Assembly: GCF_023369855.1 (NCBI RefSeq) | Contig: NZ_JAMBPP010000008.1 | Location: forward strand, 186,001-250,000 | Reading direction: 5' to 3' | Length of the DNA: 64,000 nt | Source of the DNA: Actinotalea alkalitolerans | GTDB taxonomy: Bacteria > Actinomycetota > Actinomycetes > Actinomycetales > Cellulomonadaceae | In this document: in pieces, positions 50,795 through 60,029 of the stretch | How positions within the stretch are numbered: position 1 is the first letter of the stretch | Layout: each line of letters begins with the position of its first letter | Notes under the pieces: generated by a model | Databases searched by the model: none | Told to the model about the DNA's origin: nothing | What the model saw: the letters and a program-made list of their open reading frames with translations, nothing else | Position numbers and translations under genes: made by a program

Positions 50795-51952
50795 ATGGCG
50801 AAGGTCTTCGCCCACCCGCCGGCCGAGCCCGGCAGCACCACCACCCGCAGCACCACCACCGGCCCCGTCGGTCGACGACGCACGGCGCTGACCCTCATCG
50901 CGGCGGCGGCGACCGTCGCGCTCGCGGGCTGCTCGGCCATCGGGCAGGACAGCCCGGGCGGCACCACCACCGACGCGGACGGTGACGGCGCGGCACCCGG
51001 GACCGTCGTGCTGGTCACCCATGACTCCTTCGCGATCAGCGAGGACCTGCTGGCTGCCTTCCAGGCCGACACCGGCCTGACCGTCGAGCAGCGCGCCCCG
51101 GGTGACGGCGGCGCGCTGGTCAACCAGCTGATCCTGACCAAGGACGCGCCGCTGGGCGACGTGGTCTACGGCATCGACAACTCCTTCGCCTCCCGCGCGA
51201 TCCAGGAGGGTGTGCTCGACCCGTACACCTCCCCGGCCGCGGGGGACGACGTCACCCGGTACGCCGTGGACGACGAGGGCCACCTGACCGCGATCGACGT
51301 GGGCGACGTGTGCGTCAACGTCGACCGTGAGTGGTTCGCCGAGGCGGGCATCCCCGAGCCGGTGACCCTCGAGGACCTGGCCGACCCGGTCTACGCCGAC
51401 CTGCTGGTCGTGACGAACCCGGCGACGTCCTCCCCGGGTCTGGCCTTCGTGCTGGCCACGGTCGCGGCCTTCGGTGAGGACGGCTGGGCCGACTACTGGG
51501 CGTCGCTGCGCGACAACGGGGTCAAGGTCGCGAGCGGCTGGTCCGACGCGTACTACGTGGACTTCTCGGGACCGTCGAGCGAGGGCGACCGGCCGCTGGT
51601 CCTGTCCTACGCCTCGTCGCCCCCGTACGAGGCCGCCGACGACGCGACCGAGGCACCCACCGCGGCCCTGCTCGACACCTGCTTCCGGCAGGTCGAGTAC
51701 GCAGGTGTCCTGGCCGGGGCTGCCAACCCCGAGGGCGCCCGGCAGCTGATCGACTGGCTGCTCAGCCCCGAGGTCCAGGCGGACATCCCCGAGAACATGT
51801 ACGTCTACCCGGTGGACTCCTCGGTCGCGCTCCCCGAGTCGTGGACCCGCTTCGCCCCGCAGCCCACCGAGCCGTTCACCGTGGACCCGCAGCAGATCAC
51901 CGAGAACCGTGACGCGTGGATCCAGCGGTGGACGGATGTCGTGATCGGCTGA
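50795..51952 (+). CDS. thiB: Thiamine ABC transporter substrate-binding lipoprotein
   Basis: The 385-residue protein has a lipoprotein signal (RRRTALTLIAAAATVALAGC, Cys in the lipobox) and the ThiB/iron-type periplasmic-binding fold: VVLVTHDSFAISEDLLAAFQ, DAPLGDVVYGIDNSFASRAI, and a C-terminal YVYPVDSSVALPESWTRFAP as in thiamine-binding proteins. It delivers thiamine, or a derivative, to the permease. ATG has GAGGAGG upstream. The riboswitch ahead of it supports thiamine as the ligand. Confidence 0.92.
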   Translation: MAKVFAHPPAEPGSTTTRSTTTGPVGRRRTALTLIAAAATVALAGCSAIGQDSPGGTTTDADGDGAAPGTVVLVTHDSFAISEDLLAAFQADTGLTVEQRAPGDGGALVNQLILTKDAPLGDVVYGIDNSFASRAIQEGVLDPYTSPAAGDDVTRYAVDDEGHLTAIDVGDVCVNVDREWFAEAGIPEPVTLEDLADPVYADLLVVTNPATSSPGLAFVLATVAAFGEDGWADYWASLRDNGVKVASGWSDAYYVDFSGPSSEGDRPLVLSYASSPPYEAADDATEAPTAALLDTCFRQVEYAGVLAGAANPEGARQLIDWLLSPEVQADIPENMYVYPVDSSVALPESWTRFAPQPTEPFTVDPQQITENRDAWIQRWTDVVIG

Positions 51953-51958
51953 TCCTCC

Positions 51959-53776
51959 GTGCCGCCGTCGGTCGAGGACGCCCGGGCCGCGCAGCCCGGG
52001 CCCCTCGACCCGACCCCGCCGGCGGCCCCGGTGCGTGCTGACGGTTCTCGCGCTCCCCGGCCTCCTCGGTCCGGCCGGGCCGGTCGGTGGACCACGGGGG
52101 TCCGGGTCGGGGGGTGGGCCGTGGCGGTGCTGGTGCCGCTGGCCTTCCTGGGGATGTTCTTCGCGCTGCCCGTGGGCTCCCTGGTGGTGCGGGGCTTCGT
52201 GGCCGACGGCGCGGTGGACCTGTCCGGCTTCGCGGAGGTCTTCGCGCGGCCCCGCACCTGGCGGATCATCGGCCTGACCCTGGGTCAGGCAACCGTCGGG
52301 ACGGCACTCGCGGTGCTGCTCGGCATCCCCGGCGCCTACCTGCTGTACCGGTGCGAGTTCCGGGGCCGCACCGCGGTGCGGGCGTTCATCGTCATCCCGT
52401 TCGTGCTGCCCACCGTCGTGGTCGGGGTGGCGTTCCGGTCGGTCCTGGCGGGGAGCGGGCCGTTGGGCTTCCTGGGGTGGGACGGGACGTTCGCGGGGAT
52501 CGTCGCCGCGCTGGTCTTCTTCAACTACGCGGTGGTGGTGCGCACCGTGGGGGGCTTCTGGGCGCACCTCGACCCGCGCACCGAGCAGGCCGCCCGGGCG
52601 CTCGGTGCGCCACCCTGGCGGGCGTTCCTGGCCGTGACGCTGCCCGCGCTGACCCCCGCGATCCTGTCCGCGGCGTCGATCGTCTTCCTGTTCTGCGCCA
52701 CGGCCTTCGGTGTCGTCCTGGTGCTCGGGGGTCCGCGCTACGGCACGGTCGAGACCGAGATCTGGGTGCAGACCACGCAGTTCCTGGACCTGCGGGCCGC
52801 CGCCGTGCTGTCCGTGGTGCAGCTCGTGGTGATCGCCGTCGCACTGGGAGCGGCCGGCCGGGCACGGTCGCGGCGAGAGCGTGCCCTGCAGCTCGGTGCA
52901 CCCGAGCGGATCGCCCACCCGGTGCGGCTCGCCCTGCGCGGACCCACCCGGCGCTCGGGCGACGTGGCCGCGGTGCTGGTCACGGGCGCCGTCGTCCTGG
53001 GACTGCTGGCCCTGCCCCTGGGCACCGTGCTGGTGCGCTCCTTCCGGACCCCCGGCGGCTGGGGGCTGGGCAACTACGTGAACCTGGGGACCACCGGTGG
53101 GGCCAACACCCTGAGCGTGACGGTGTGGGAGGCGGCGCTGAACTCGTTGCGGATCGCCGTGGACGCCACGGTGATCGCCGTGGTCGTGGGTGGGCTGGTC
53201 GCGCTGGTGGTCTCGCGCCGACCACGCCGCCGCGGGGTGCGGCGGGCGGCCGGGGTGCTCGACGCGGTGTTCATGCTGCCCCTGGGCGTCTCGGCGGTGA
53301 CCGTGGGCTTCGGCTTCCTCATCGCCCTGCACCGGCCCTTCGGGCTCGACGTGGACCTGCGGGGATCGCCGCTGCTCATCCCGATCGCGCAGGCCGTGGT
53401 GGCGACCCCGCTGGTGGTGCGTACCGTGCTTCCCGTGCTCCGTGCGATCGACTCCCGGCTCCACGAGGCCGCCGCCGTGCTCGGCGCGCCCCCGGGGCGG
53501 GTGCTGGCCCTGGTCGACTGGCCGATCGCCGCGCGCTCGCTGGGCCTCGCCGTCGGGCTGGCCTTCGCGGTCAGCCTGGGCGAGTTCGGCGCGACGTCGT
53601 TCCTGGCCCGCCCGGAACGGCCCACGCTGCCGGTGGTGATCTTCCGGCTGATCGGGCGTCCGGGCGCCGAGAACCTCGGCATGGCCCTGGCCGCCTCGGT
53701 CCTCCTGGCCCTGATGACCGCCACCGTCATGGCCCTGGCCGAACGCCTCCGCGCCACCACCCCCGGGGACCTCTGA
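51959..53776 (+). CDS. thiP: Thiamine ABC transporter permease
   Basis: The 605-residue protein has two fused permease halves, as in ThiP, each with the EAA-type loop: AARALGAPPWRAFLAVTLPA in the first half and AAVLGAPPGRVLALVDWPIA in the second. About 12 membrane helices are visible. It starts at a GTG six bases after thiB and ends by overlapping thiQ (TGATG). A 45-residue proline-rich cytoplasmic N-terminus precedes the first helix. Confidence 0.92.
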   Translation: MPPSVEDARAAQPGPLDPTPPAAPVRADGSRAPRPPRSGRAGRWTTGVRVGGWAVAVLVPLAFLGMFFALPVGSLVVRGFVADGAVDLSGFAEVFARPRTWRIIGLTLGQATVGTALAVLLGIPGAYLLYRCEFRGRTAVRAFIVIPFVLPTVVVGVAFRSVLAGSGPLGFLGWDGTFAGIVAALVFFNYAVVVRTVGGFWAHLDPRTEQAARALGAPPWRAFLAVTLPALTPAILSAASIVFLFCATAFGVVLVLGGPRYGTVETEIWVQTTQFLDLRAAAVLSVVQLVVIAVALGAAGRARSRRERALQLGAPERIAHPVRLALRGPTRRSGDVAAVLVTGAVVLGLLALPLGTVLVRSFRTPGGWGLGNYVNLGTTGGANTLSVTVWEAALNSLRIAVDATVIAVVVGGLVALVVSRRPRRRGVRRAAGVLDAVFMLPLGVSAVTVGFGFLIALHRPFGLDVDLRGSPLLIPIAQAVVATPLVVRTVLPVLRAIDSRLHEAAAVLGAPPGRVLALVDWPIAARSLGLAVGLAFAVSLGEFGATSFLARPERPTLPVVIFRLIGRPGAENLGMALAASVLLALMTATVMALAERLRATTPGDL

Positions 53777-54960
53777 TGCCCCCCGTCCCCGACGCCCCCC
53801 AGAACCCCACGCCGCGCCGTGATCGAGCGAGGTCCGGGTCGTTCTCAGCAACCGGAACCTCACCCGATCAGGGCGGGGGCGGGGAGGGCGCGCGGGGGTT
53901 GGGGGTGCGGGACGTGGTGGTGCACTACCGGGACGACGACGGGACGATGGCGACCGCGGTGGACGGGCTGAGCCTGGACGTGGCGCCGGGTGAGGTCGTG
54001 GCGCTGCTCGGGCCCTCGGGCAGCGGCAAGTCGAGCCTGCTGCGCGCCGTGGCGGGTCTCGAGCCGATCGCCGGCGGACGCCTCACCTGGGACGGCGCGG
54101 ACCTGGCCGGGGTCCCGGTGCACGGTCGCGGCTTCGGTCTGATGTTCCAGGACGGCCAGCTCTTCCCGCACCGCGACGTGGCCCACAACGTCTCCTTCGG
54201 CCTGGAGATGCAGCGGGTGCCTGCGGCGCAGCGTCGGGCCCGGGTCACCGAGCTGCTCGAGGTCGTCGGGCTGGCGGGGTTCGAGGGGCGCGCGGTGGCG
54301 AGCCTGTCCGGCGGTGAGCGGCAGCGGGTCGCCCTGGCCCGCTCGCTGGCCCCACGACCCCGCCTGCTGCTGCTCGACGAACCCCTCTCGGCGCTCGATC
54401 GTGCCCTGCGCGAGCGCCTGGCGGGGGAGGTCCGGGCCGCGCTCACCGCGACCGGGACCACCGCGGTCTTCGTGACCCACGACCACGACGAGGCCTTCGT
54501 CGTGGCCGACCGCATCGCGGTGATGGACCTCGGTCGGCTGCTCCAGGTCGCCGCGCCCGCCGACCTGTGGCACCGGCCCGCCTCCCGGCGCGTCGCGGAG
54601 TTCCTGGGCTACGAGGCCTTCGTCCCGGCCGACTCGCCGCGTGGCCGCGAGCTGCTGGGCACCGCCGGCCCTGCGGGCCATGCCGACCCGGCCGGCCCGC
54701 CCGACGACGCCGTCGGCCGGGTGCTCGCGCTGGGGCCCGGCTCGCTGCTGCGGGCCGACGACGGCGCCGTCACCGGTGTGGTGCGCAGCGCGGGCTTCCG
54801 GCGCGGGGTGGTCGAGCTCGTGGTGGCGGTCGAGGGGGTCGGCGAGCTCACGGTGGTCGAGCCGAGCCGTGGTCTGCTCGGCGACGCGCACCGACCCGAG
54901 CCGGGCGACCAGGTACGGCTGCGCGCCGACCCGGCCGCCGTCGCGATGCTCCCCGGCTGA
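53776..54960 (+). CDS. thiQ: Thiamine ABC transporter ATP-binding protein
   Basis: The 394-residue protein has Walker A LLGPSGSGKSSLLR, the signature LSGGERQRVALARS, Walker B LLLLDEPLSALD and the switch VTHDHDEAF. A C-terminal TOBE-like domain (VGRVLALGPGSLLRADDGAV, GDQVRLRADP) makes it longer than enterobacterial ThiQ. It powers uptake through ThiP. Confidence 0.92.
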   Translation: MPPVPDAPQNPTPRRDRARSGSFSATGTSPDQGGGGEGARGLGVRDVVVHYRDDDGTMATAVDGLSLDVAPGEVVALLGPSGSGKSSLLRAVAGLEPIAGGRLTWDGADLAGVPVHGRGFGLMFQDGQLFPHRDVAHNVSFGLEMQRVPAAQRRARVTELLEVVGLAGFEGRAVASLSGGERQRVALARSLAPRPRLLLLDEPLSALDRALRERLAGEVRAALTATGTTAVFVTHDHDEAFVVADRIAVMDLGRLLQVAAPADLWHRPASRRVAEFLGYEAFVPADSPRGRELLGTAGPAGHADPAGPPDDAVGRVLALGPGSLLRADDGAVTGVVRSAGFRRGVVELVVAVEGVGELTVVEPSRGLLGDAHRPEPGDQVRLRADPAAVAMLPG

Positions 54961-54970
54961 GGTCGGCCGG

Positions 54971-56125
54971 TCAGGCCGTCGGGTCGGCGCGGTCGAGCTT
55001 CTTCTGCCACAGGCCCGCCACCCCGGTGGGGCGGAAGCCCAGCGCCACGTTGATCCCCAGCATGTGCGCGTTCTCCTCGGCGTTCCAGGTGTGGATGCGC
55101 CGTGCGTCGGGCCGCAGGGCCGTGAGGCGTCGCAGCATCTCGGCCTTGACCAGCATGCCGAGCCGGCGACCCCGGTGCTCGCGGATCACCAGGGTGTCGT
55201 CCTGGAAGACCACCTCGGGGGAGTCCCACGGGTACTCGACCATGGTGAACGCCGCGAGGACGCCGCTCGGCACGTGCTCGGCCGCCACGAGGAGGTAGCC
55301 GTGGCCGGCGTCGGCGATGTCGCTCTCGGCCTGGCGGACCCGGTCGACGTCCCACGGGTCCTCCTCGAGGTCGAGGTCGGCCATGGGTGCGTCGGTGCTC
55401 ATCCGGGTGTTGAGCCCGGCCACCTGCTCGGCCCACTCGTCAGGGATCCGGTCGGTCCAGGCGTGCAACCGGTAGTCCGTCCCGGCACGTCCGGTGGCCT
55501 CGGCGTGGAGGCGGTCCAGGACACCTCCGTCGACGGGGAGGTGCAGCACGCTGTACCGCTCGGCCTGCTCGAGGGCGTAGCCGTGGAACCGGGCGAACAC
55601 CGCGCCGGGGTCGTCGGCGGCGATGCGACCGCTGCCGGTGGGGGGTGTCAGGGCGCTCGGGTCGGTGGCCGGCGGCTCGCCCACGTGGTCGCTCTCGGCG
55701 ATCAGGGTGGTGCGGTGGTGCTGTGCGGCGATCCGCTCGACCTCGGCCAGCAGCGCTCGGCCGGCGCCCGCCCGGCGGTGCTCGGGATGCACCACCAGCG
55801 AGTACTCCACGAGGTGCTCGTTGCCGCGCCTGGGCATGATCACGTGCGCCGTGCCGACGACGTCCTGCGCGCTCGGCGTCCGCCCGTCGAGGTCGGCCGG
55901 GGTCGCCACGAGGCGGAGACGGGTCGCGTACTCCTGCTCACGGAGCTTGGTGACCAGGTACTGCGCGGTGTAGGCGATGTCGTCGTAGCCCCAGCTGGCG
56001 CGGTCGACCGCGAGCCCGACGGCCACCGCCCCGTGCAGCGCCCACGCGTCGGGGTGGTCGAGCGTCGGCGGCACGGGTGCCCGGGTGATCGTCCACGCCG
56101 TCGTGGAGGTGCTGGAAGCCGTCAT
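54971..56125 (-). CDS. GNAT-family acetyltransferase with two GNAT domains
   Basis: The 384-residue protein has two acetyl-CoA-binding GNAT folds. The first has VEYSLVVHPEHRRAGAGRAL; the second has LVIREHRGRRLGMLVKAEML followed by WNAEENAHMLGINVALGFRP. The tandem layout resembles mycothiol synthase MshD and related proteins, but this protein is longer and its substrate is unknown. ATG 56125 was selected as the first plausible start before the conserved region; the frame extends to 56245. Confidence 0.82.
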   Translation of the reverse strand: MTASSTSTTAWTITRAPVPPTLDHPDAWALHGAVAVGLAVDRASWGYDDIAYTAQYLVTKLREQEYATRLRLVATPADLDGRTPSAQDVVGTAHVIMPRRGNEHLVEYSLVVHPEHRRAGAGRALLAEVERIAAQHHRTTLIAESDHVGEPPATDPSALTPPTGSGRIAADDPGAVFARFHGYALEQAERYSVLHLPVDGGVLDRLHAEATGRAGTDYRLHAWTDRIPDEWAEQVAGLNTRMSTDAPMADLDLEEDPWDVDRVRQAESDIADAGHGYLLVAAEHVPSGVLAAFTMVEYPWDSPEVVFQDDTLVIREHRGRRLGMLVKAEMLRRLTALRPDARRIHTWNAEENAHMLGINVALGFRPTGVAGLWQKKLDRADPTA

Positions 56126-56261
56126 GGGGACACTGTGCGCCGCCCGACCGCGCGTCCGCCACGCCTTTTTCCCGGGGCGTGCCGGTGGGCGGGCACTGCT
56201 CGCGCGGACAGGCCTGCGGTGCCATGCTCGGACGGCCGACGGCACTCACCCGGGAGGGGCT

Positions 56262-57011
56262 ATGCCTGCACAGGACCGCGTTCTGATCGACCTGGAGATC
56301 GCCGCACGGGCGGATGTCGTGTGGGCGGCGCTGCGCGAGCCGCACCTCGTGCGACGGTGGTTCGGCTGGGACTACGACGGTCTCGAGGACGAGATCCGGT
56401 TGATCTTCGCCGAGCAGGCCGTGGTCGACGAGCGTGCTGCGACGCTGACCTGGCCCGACGGCGACCGGATCGTGCTGGACCCGCGTGGCGAGGACGTCAC
56501 GGCGCTGCGCGTGGTGCGCAGCGACCATGCAGGCACCGAGGGGTTCGACGGCGCCTACGACGCGGTCGACGAGGGGTGGATCACCTTCGTCCAGCAGCTG
56601 CGCTTCGCCCTCGAGCGCCACCCCGACCAGGAGCGCCGCACCGTCAGCGCCCTCGGTGTGGGTCTGGGGCCTGAGGGCGACCCGTTGCTCGCACGGCTGG
56701 GGATCCGGCCGATGGGTGGCGAACCGGTCGGCAGCGCCTACGAGGTCGAGCGTCCTGACGGGTCGCGGTTCAGCGGCGAGATCTTCTTCCAGACCGACCT
56801 GCAGGTGGGCCTGACGGTCGCCGAGGAGGGTGACGCGCTGCTCGTCGTCGCCCGCACCCCGCCGTCGAGCGCACCGCCCGAGGGCACCGCGATCTTCGTG
56901 CTCAGCACGTACGGGGTCGACGAGGGGACCTTCCCGGCGGTCGAGCGCCGGTGGGCCGACTGGTGGACGGGTCAGGGCGGGACGGCCGGCTTCCCGAGCG
57001 GGCCGTCCTAG
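56262..57011 (+). CDS. SRPBCC/AHSA1-family protein
   Basis: The 249-residue protein begins with the START-like signature LIDLEIAARADVVWAALREP followed by HLVRRWFGWDYDGLEDEI, typical of activator-of-Hsp90-homologue 1-like proteins that bind hydrophobic ligands. A second half (SAYEVERPDGSRFSGEIFFQ, then TDLQVGLTV) may be another such domain. ATG has GGGAGGGG upstream. Its role is unknown; it stands beside a divergent acetyltransferase gene. Confidence 0.82.
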   Translation: MPAQDRVLIDLEIAARADVVWAALREPHLVRRWFGWDYDGLEDEIRLIFAEQAVVDERAATLTWPDGDRIVLDPRGEDVTALRVVRSDHAGTEGFDGAYDAVDEGWITFVQQLRFALERHPDQERRTVSALGVGLGPEGDPLLARLGIRPMGGEPVGSAYEVERPDGSRFSGEIFFQTDLQVGLTVAEEGDALLVVARTPPSSAPPEGTAIFVLSTYGVDEGTFPAVERRWADWWTGQGGTAGFPSGPS

Positions 57012-57029
57012 GGCCGGCGGCCGTCGACC

Positions 57030-57503
57030 TCAGCGACTGCCGACGAGGTCCACGCCGAGAAGCGCCAGGACCCCGAAGACGACGCCCCACAGGACGATCG
57101 AGACCACCTGCCAGACGATGACCGTCCTCTTCGGGGCACCGAAGGAGACCAGTGCCGCGGAGGTGATCTGGCTGGGCAGGACGGTCTGCCCGAGCAGGCT
57201 GACGCCGGCGACGCCGTACCGGTCGAAGGAACGGCGCAGGCGCTGACGGCGGGGCGAGGCCTCCTTGGCGGGGCCGGCCATCCGTCCGCGGACGCCGTGG
57301 GTGACGCTCACCGTGAGCACCATGGTGGCGACGTTGCCGACGACGGCGGCGGCGACGGCGAGCAGGAACGGGACCCCGGCGAAGATGCCGATGACGGAGC
57401 CGAAGTAGGACTCGACGAACGGGATGGCACCGGCGGCCATGACCCCCAGCCACTGGAGCAGCGGGGGGAGCGACGTCGTGAAGTCCTGCAGGTTCTCGAT
57501 CAT
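57030..57503 (-). CDS. Putative small multidrug export protein
   Basis: The 157-residue membrane protein resembles the 'small multi-drug export protein' family: LGVMAAGAIPFVESYFGSVI, FLLAVAAAVVGNVATMVLTV, a basic loop, then YGVAGVSLLGQTVLPSQITS and a final helix WQVVSIVLWGVVFGVLALLG. It is divergent from a TetR gene across a 118-bp region with repeated half-sites, and is probably regulated by it. Confidence 0.75.
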   Translation of the reverse strand: MIENLQDFTTSLPPLLQWLGVMAAGAIPFVESYFGSVIGIFAGVPFLLAVAAAVVGNVATMVLTVSVTHGVRGRMAGPAKEASPRRQRLRRSFDRYGVAGVSLLGQTVLPSQITSAALVSFGAPKRTVIVWQVVSIVLWGVVFGVLALLGVDLVGSR

Positions 57504-57556
57504 CGGGGTTCCTCTCCGCTGACGGGTGGGCGAACCGCCACCCTGGCGACGCCGTC

Positions 57557-57608
57557 ACTAGTACGCTGTGCCAGAGCACATTAGCACGCCGTACTAGCAC
57601 GGTGTACC
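57557..57608. promoter_or_regulatory. Repeated TetR half-sites between the export and TetR genes
   Basis: AGTACGCTGTGC and GCACGCCGTACT form an inverted repeat matching at 10 of 12 positions, and a third half-site GCACGGTGTAC follows at once. The array lies in the divergent promoter region and ends 13 bases before the tetR start. Confidence 0.65.
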
Positions 57609-57621
57609 GGAGGAGGGCCAG

Positions 57622-58218
57622 ATGATCGACAGGCGTTCCCAGATCCTCCGGGCCGCGCACGAGATCGCCACGACGGACGGCCTGAGCGGGGTCAGCGTGC
57701 GGCACGTCGCGGCCCGGGCGGGGATCGGGGCGAGCACCCTGCGTCACTACTTCCCGACCCAGCAGGACCTCTTCGACGCCGTGCTCGGGACCATGCTTGA
57801 CGCGCAGCTCTCCGACCTGCGGATCAAGGACGCCACGGTCGCACCCGCGATCCGGCTCACCGAGTGCGTCGCGCAGCTCCTGCCCGCCACCGACGCCGAC
57901 GTCGTCCGGCTCGAAGGATGGCTCGCCGGGTACGCCGCGGCGATCGGCCCCACCCGGACCGAGCAGCAGCGCGCCGTGCTGGCCGCGTTGTCGCGCCGTG
58001 CCCGCGATCGGGTCGGCGGGTGGCTCGCCGTCCTCGACGCCGAGGACGCGCTGAGGTCTCCCGACCTCGACCAGGCCGCGATAATCCTGCTGGCGATGGT
58101 CGACGGGCTCGCGCTCGGGCTGATCACCCCGGAGGGTGGCGCCACGCTGGAGCGGGCTCGCGAGGCTCTCGCGCGCGTCGTCGAGGCGGCCGTCGTCGCG
58201 CCGCACAGCCCTGGCTAG
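57622..58218 (+). CDS. TetR-family regulator
   Basis: The 198-residue protein has a TetR HTH (SQILRAAHEIATTDGLSGVS, then AARAGIGASTLRHYFPTQQD) and a helical ligand domain ending in VDGLALGLITPEGG, as in BetI/RutR-type regulators. GGAGGAGGG lies upstream of the ATG. The repeated half-sites just before it suggest autoregulation and control of the divergent export gene. Confidence 0.88.
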   Translation: MIDRRSQILRAAHEIATTDGLSGVSVRHVAARAGIGASTLRHYFPTQQDLFDAVLGTMLDAQLSDLRIKDATVAPAIRLTECVAQLLPATDADVVRLEGWLAGYAAAIGPTRTEQQRAVLAALSRRARDRVGGWLAVLDAEDALRSPDLDQAAIILLAMVDGLALGLITPEGGATLERAREALARVVEAAVVAPHSPG

Positions 58219-58326
58219 CGGCTCGGGCGATCAGCGGGGGCGCCGGCCCGTCGCGGTCCTGGTGTTCCTGGCGGCGAGCTGCGCGAACCCTGGGTGAGCT
58301 CGGGCGGGCCGATGACGTCGACGACC

Positions 58327-58357
58327 CCGCGGCGCGGGAGAGCCTCCCGCGCCGCGG
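58327..58357. terminator. Bidirectional hairpin between tetR and the sigma gene
   Basis: CCGCGGCGCGGGAG and CTCCCGCGCCGCGG form a perfect 14-bp stem with a 3-base loop, between two convergent genes. Confidence 0.7.
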
Positions 58358-58377
58358 CCGTCTCCTGTGCCGTCGGG

Positions 58378-59691
58378 TCAGCGCCGGGCCGCTTCGAGCC
58401 GCTCCCGCAGGTGCTCGACCTCGACCGGGCTCGATGCCAGTGCGATCGCCCGTTCGAGGGCCACCACGGCCTCGGCCCGCCGGCCGGCCCGGGCGAGCAG
58501 CTCGCCCCGGACCGCCGCGAGCCGGTGGCTGCGGGGGATCTCCTCGTCCAGGCCCTCGAGCAGGGCGAGCCCCGCGCGCGGCCCGTCGGCCTCGGCGACC
58601 GCCACGGCGCGAGCCAGCCGCACCACCGGCGACCCGGTCAGGAGCTCGAGGGCCGCGTAGTGCTCGGCGACCACCGGCCACCTCGTGGCAGCCGGGTCCG
58701 CAGCCGTGGCGTGCTCGGCGGCGATCAGGGCCTGGAGTCGGTACTCCTCGGCCAGACCCTCACCGGGCGGGACGGTGCGCAGGAGCTCCAGGCCCGCGCG
58801 GATCTCGTCGTCGTGCCACCGGGACCGGTCCTGCTCGGGCAGCAGCACGAGGCGGCCGTCCTCGTCGAGCCGCGCATCACGTCGCGAGTGCTGCAGGAGC
58901 ATCAGGGCCAGCAGGGCGCGCACCACGGGCCGTCCCGGCAGCAGACGATCCATCACGCGGGCGAGCCGGATCGCCTCGCTGCCCAGGTCCGTCCGCAGGG
59001 CCCGGTCGCGGGGACCCGGCTGGTACCCGGCCGTGAAGACGAGGTAGACGACCGTCGCGACGACGTCCAGCCGCTCCTCGAGCCGTTCGGGCGGCGGCAC
59101 CGCGAAGGGGATGCCCGAGGCCGCGAGACGCTTCTTGGCCCGGGTCAGGCGCGCGGCCAGGGTGGCGTCCTGCACCAGGAGCAGCCGGGCGATGTCCGGC
59201 ACCTCGAGCCCCATCACGAAACGCAGGGTCAGCGCGACCCGCGCCTCGGGGGCCAGCGCCGGGTGGCAGCAGGTGAAGAGCAGGCGCAGCGCGTCGTCCG
59301 AGATGTGCTCGCCGGGGTCGAGCGCGCTCGCGGCCTCGGCGCGGGTGCGGGCGTCCACGGCCATGAGGGGCTGCTTGCGCCGGTGCACCGCCTCGGCGCG
59401 CAGCACGTCCACCACCCGCCGTCGGGCGGTGGTCAGCAACCACGCGGGCGGGTTCGCCGGGACGCCGTCGACAGGCCAGGTGCGTGCCGCTGCGGCGAAG
59501 GCCTCCGCGACGGCGTCCTCGGCGAGGTCGGGTCGGGCGTACTGGCCCAGGACGAGGCCGACCAGCCGGGCCCAGTGCTCACGCCAGGCCCGCCCGAGGG
59601 CGAGGTGCACCTCGGGCGGACCAGCGACGGGACCGTCGGGCGGCGCGCCCGACCCGGGGGCCCGGGGACCAGGATCGGCGGACGGGCTCAC
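58378..59691 (-). CDS. ECF RNA polymerase sigma factor, ECF42-like
   Basis: The 437-residue protein starts with ECF sigma regions: region 2 (GQYARPDLAEDAVAEAFAAA, ANPPAWLLTTARRRVVDVLR) and region 4 (FVMGLEVPDIARLLLVQDAT, LAARLTRAKKRL). A long C-terminal extension with TPR-like helices, including LVFTAGYQPG and the LALLEGLDEEIPRSHRLAAV stretch, is the hallmark of the ECF42 group. These sigma factors are encoded beside DGPF/YCII-domain proteins, exactly as here. The protein overlaps the upstream DGPF gene as ATGA. Confidence 0.9.
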   Translation of the reverse strand: MSPSADPGPRAPGSGAPPDGPVAGPPEVHLALGRAWREHWARLVGLVLGQYARPDLAEDAVAEAFAAAARTWPVDGVPANPPAWLLTTARRRVVDVLRAEAVHRRKQPLMAVDARTRAEAASALDPGEHISDDALRLLFTCCHPALAPEARVALTLRFVMGLEVPDIARLLLVQDATLAARLTRAKKRLAASGIPFAVPPPERLEERLDVVATVVYLVFTAGYQPGPRDRALRTDLGSEAIRLARVMDRLLPGRPVVRALLALMLLQHSRRDARLDEDGRLVLLPEQDRSRWHDDEIRAGLELLRTVPPGEGLAEEYRLQALIAAEHATAADPAATRWPVVAEHYAALELLTGSPVVRLARAVAVAEADGPRAGLALLEGLDEEIPRSHRLAAVRGELLARAGRRAEAVVALERAIALASSPVEVEHLRERLEAARR

Positions 59692-60029
59692 ATCTCCGCC
59701 ACCGGCCGGATCTCCACGGTGTACTCGGGCAGCAGCCGCACCAGGTCCGTGAGGACGTCGAGGTCAGGGGCGTCCACGAGGTAGAAGCCCCCGAGCTGCT
59801 CGGTGGTCTCGGCGAACGGACCCTCGGTCACCGAGAGCCGGTCGCCGCGTCGTCGGACGGTGGTCGCGGTGCTCACCGTGGTGAGGGCCTCACCGGCCAG
59901 GAGGGAGCATCCGCGGTCCGTCACCGCCGCCGCGAAGGCGTCGTGCTCGGCGTACAGCCGCTCCTGCTCCTGCGGGCTCGCCTCGGCCCACACCGACTCC
60001 TCCTGGTAGAGGAGCACCACGAACCTCAT
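59688..60029 (-). CDS. YCII-related DGPF-domain protein
   Basis: The 113-residue protein has the DGPF signature VTEGPFAETTEQLGGFYLVD and the start MRFVVLLYQEESVWAEASPQ. DGPF proteins always accompany ECF42 sigma factors and are thought to act as their sensors or partners. The stop overlaps the sigma start and the ATG overlaps the previous gene. Confidence 0.88.
   Translation of the reverse strand: MRFVVLLYQEESVWAEASPQEQERLYAEHDAFAAAVTDRGCSLLAGEALTTVSTATTVRRRGDRLSVTEGPFAETTEQLGGFYLVDAPDLDVLTDLVRLLPEYTVEIRPVAEM

Noticed and set aside
50042-53863. A 1273-codon minus-strand frame across thiB and thiP
   Set aside because: It is the antisense of the thiamine operon with a low-complexity product. 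Only its last 147 codons, from ATG 50485, form a real gene.
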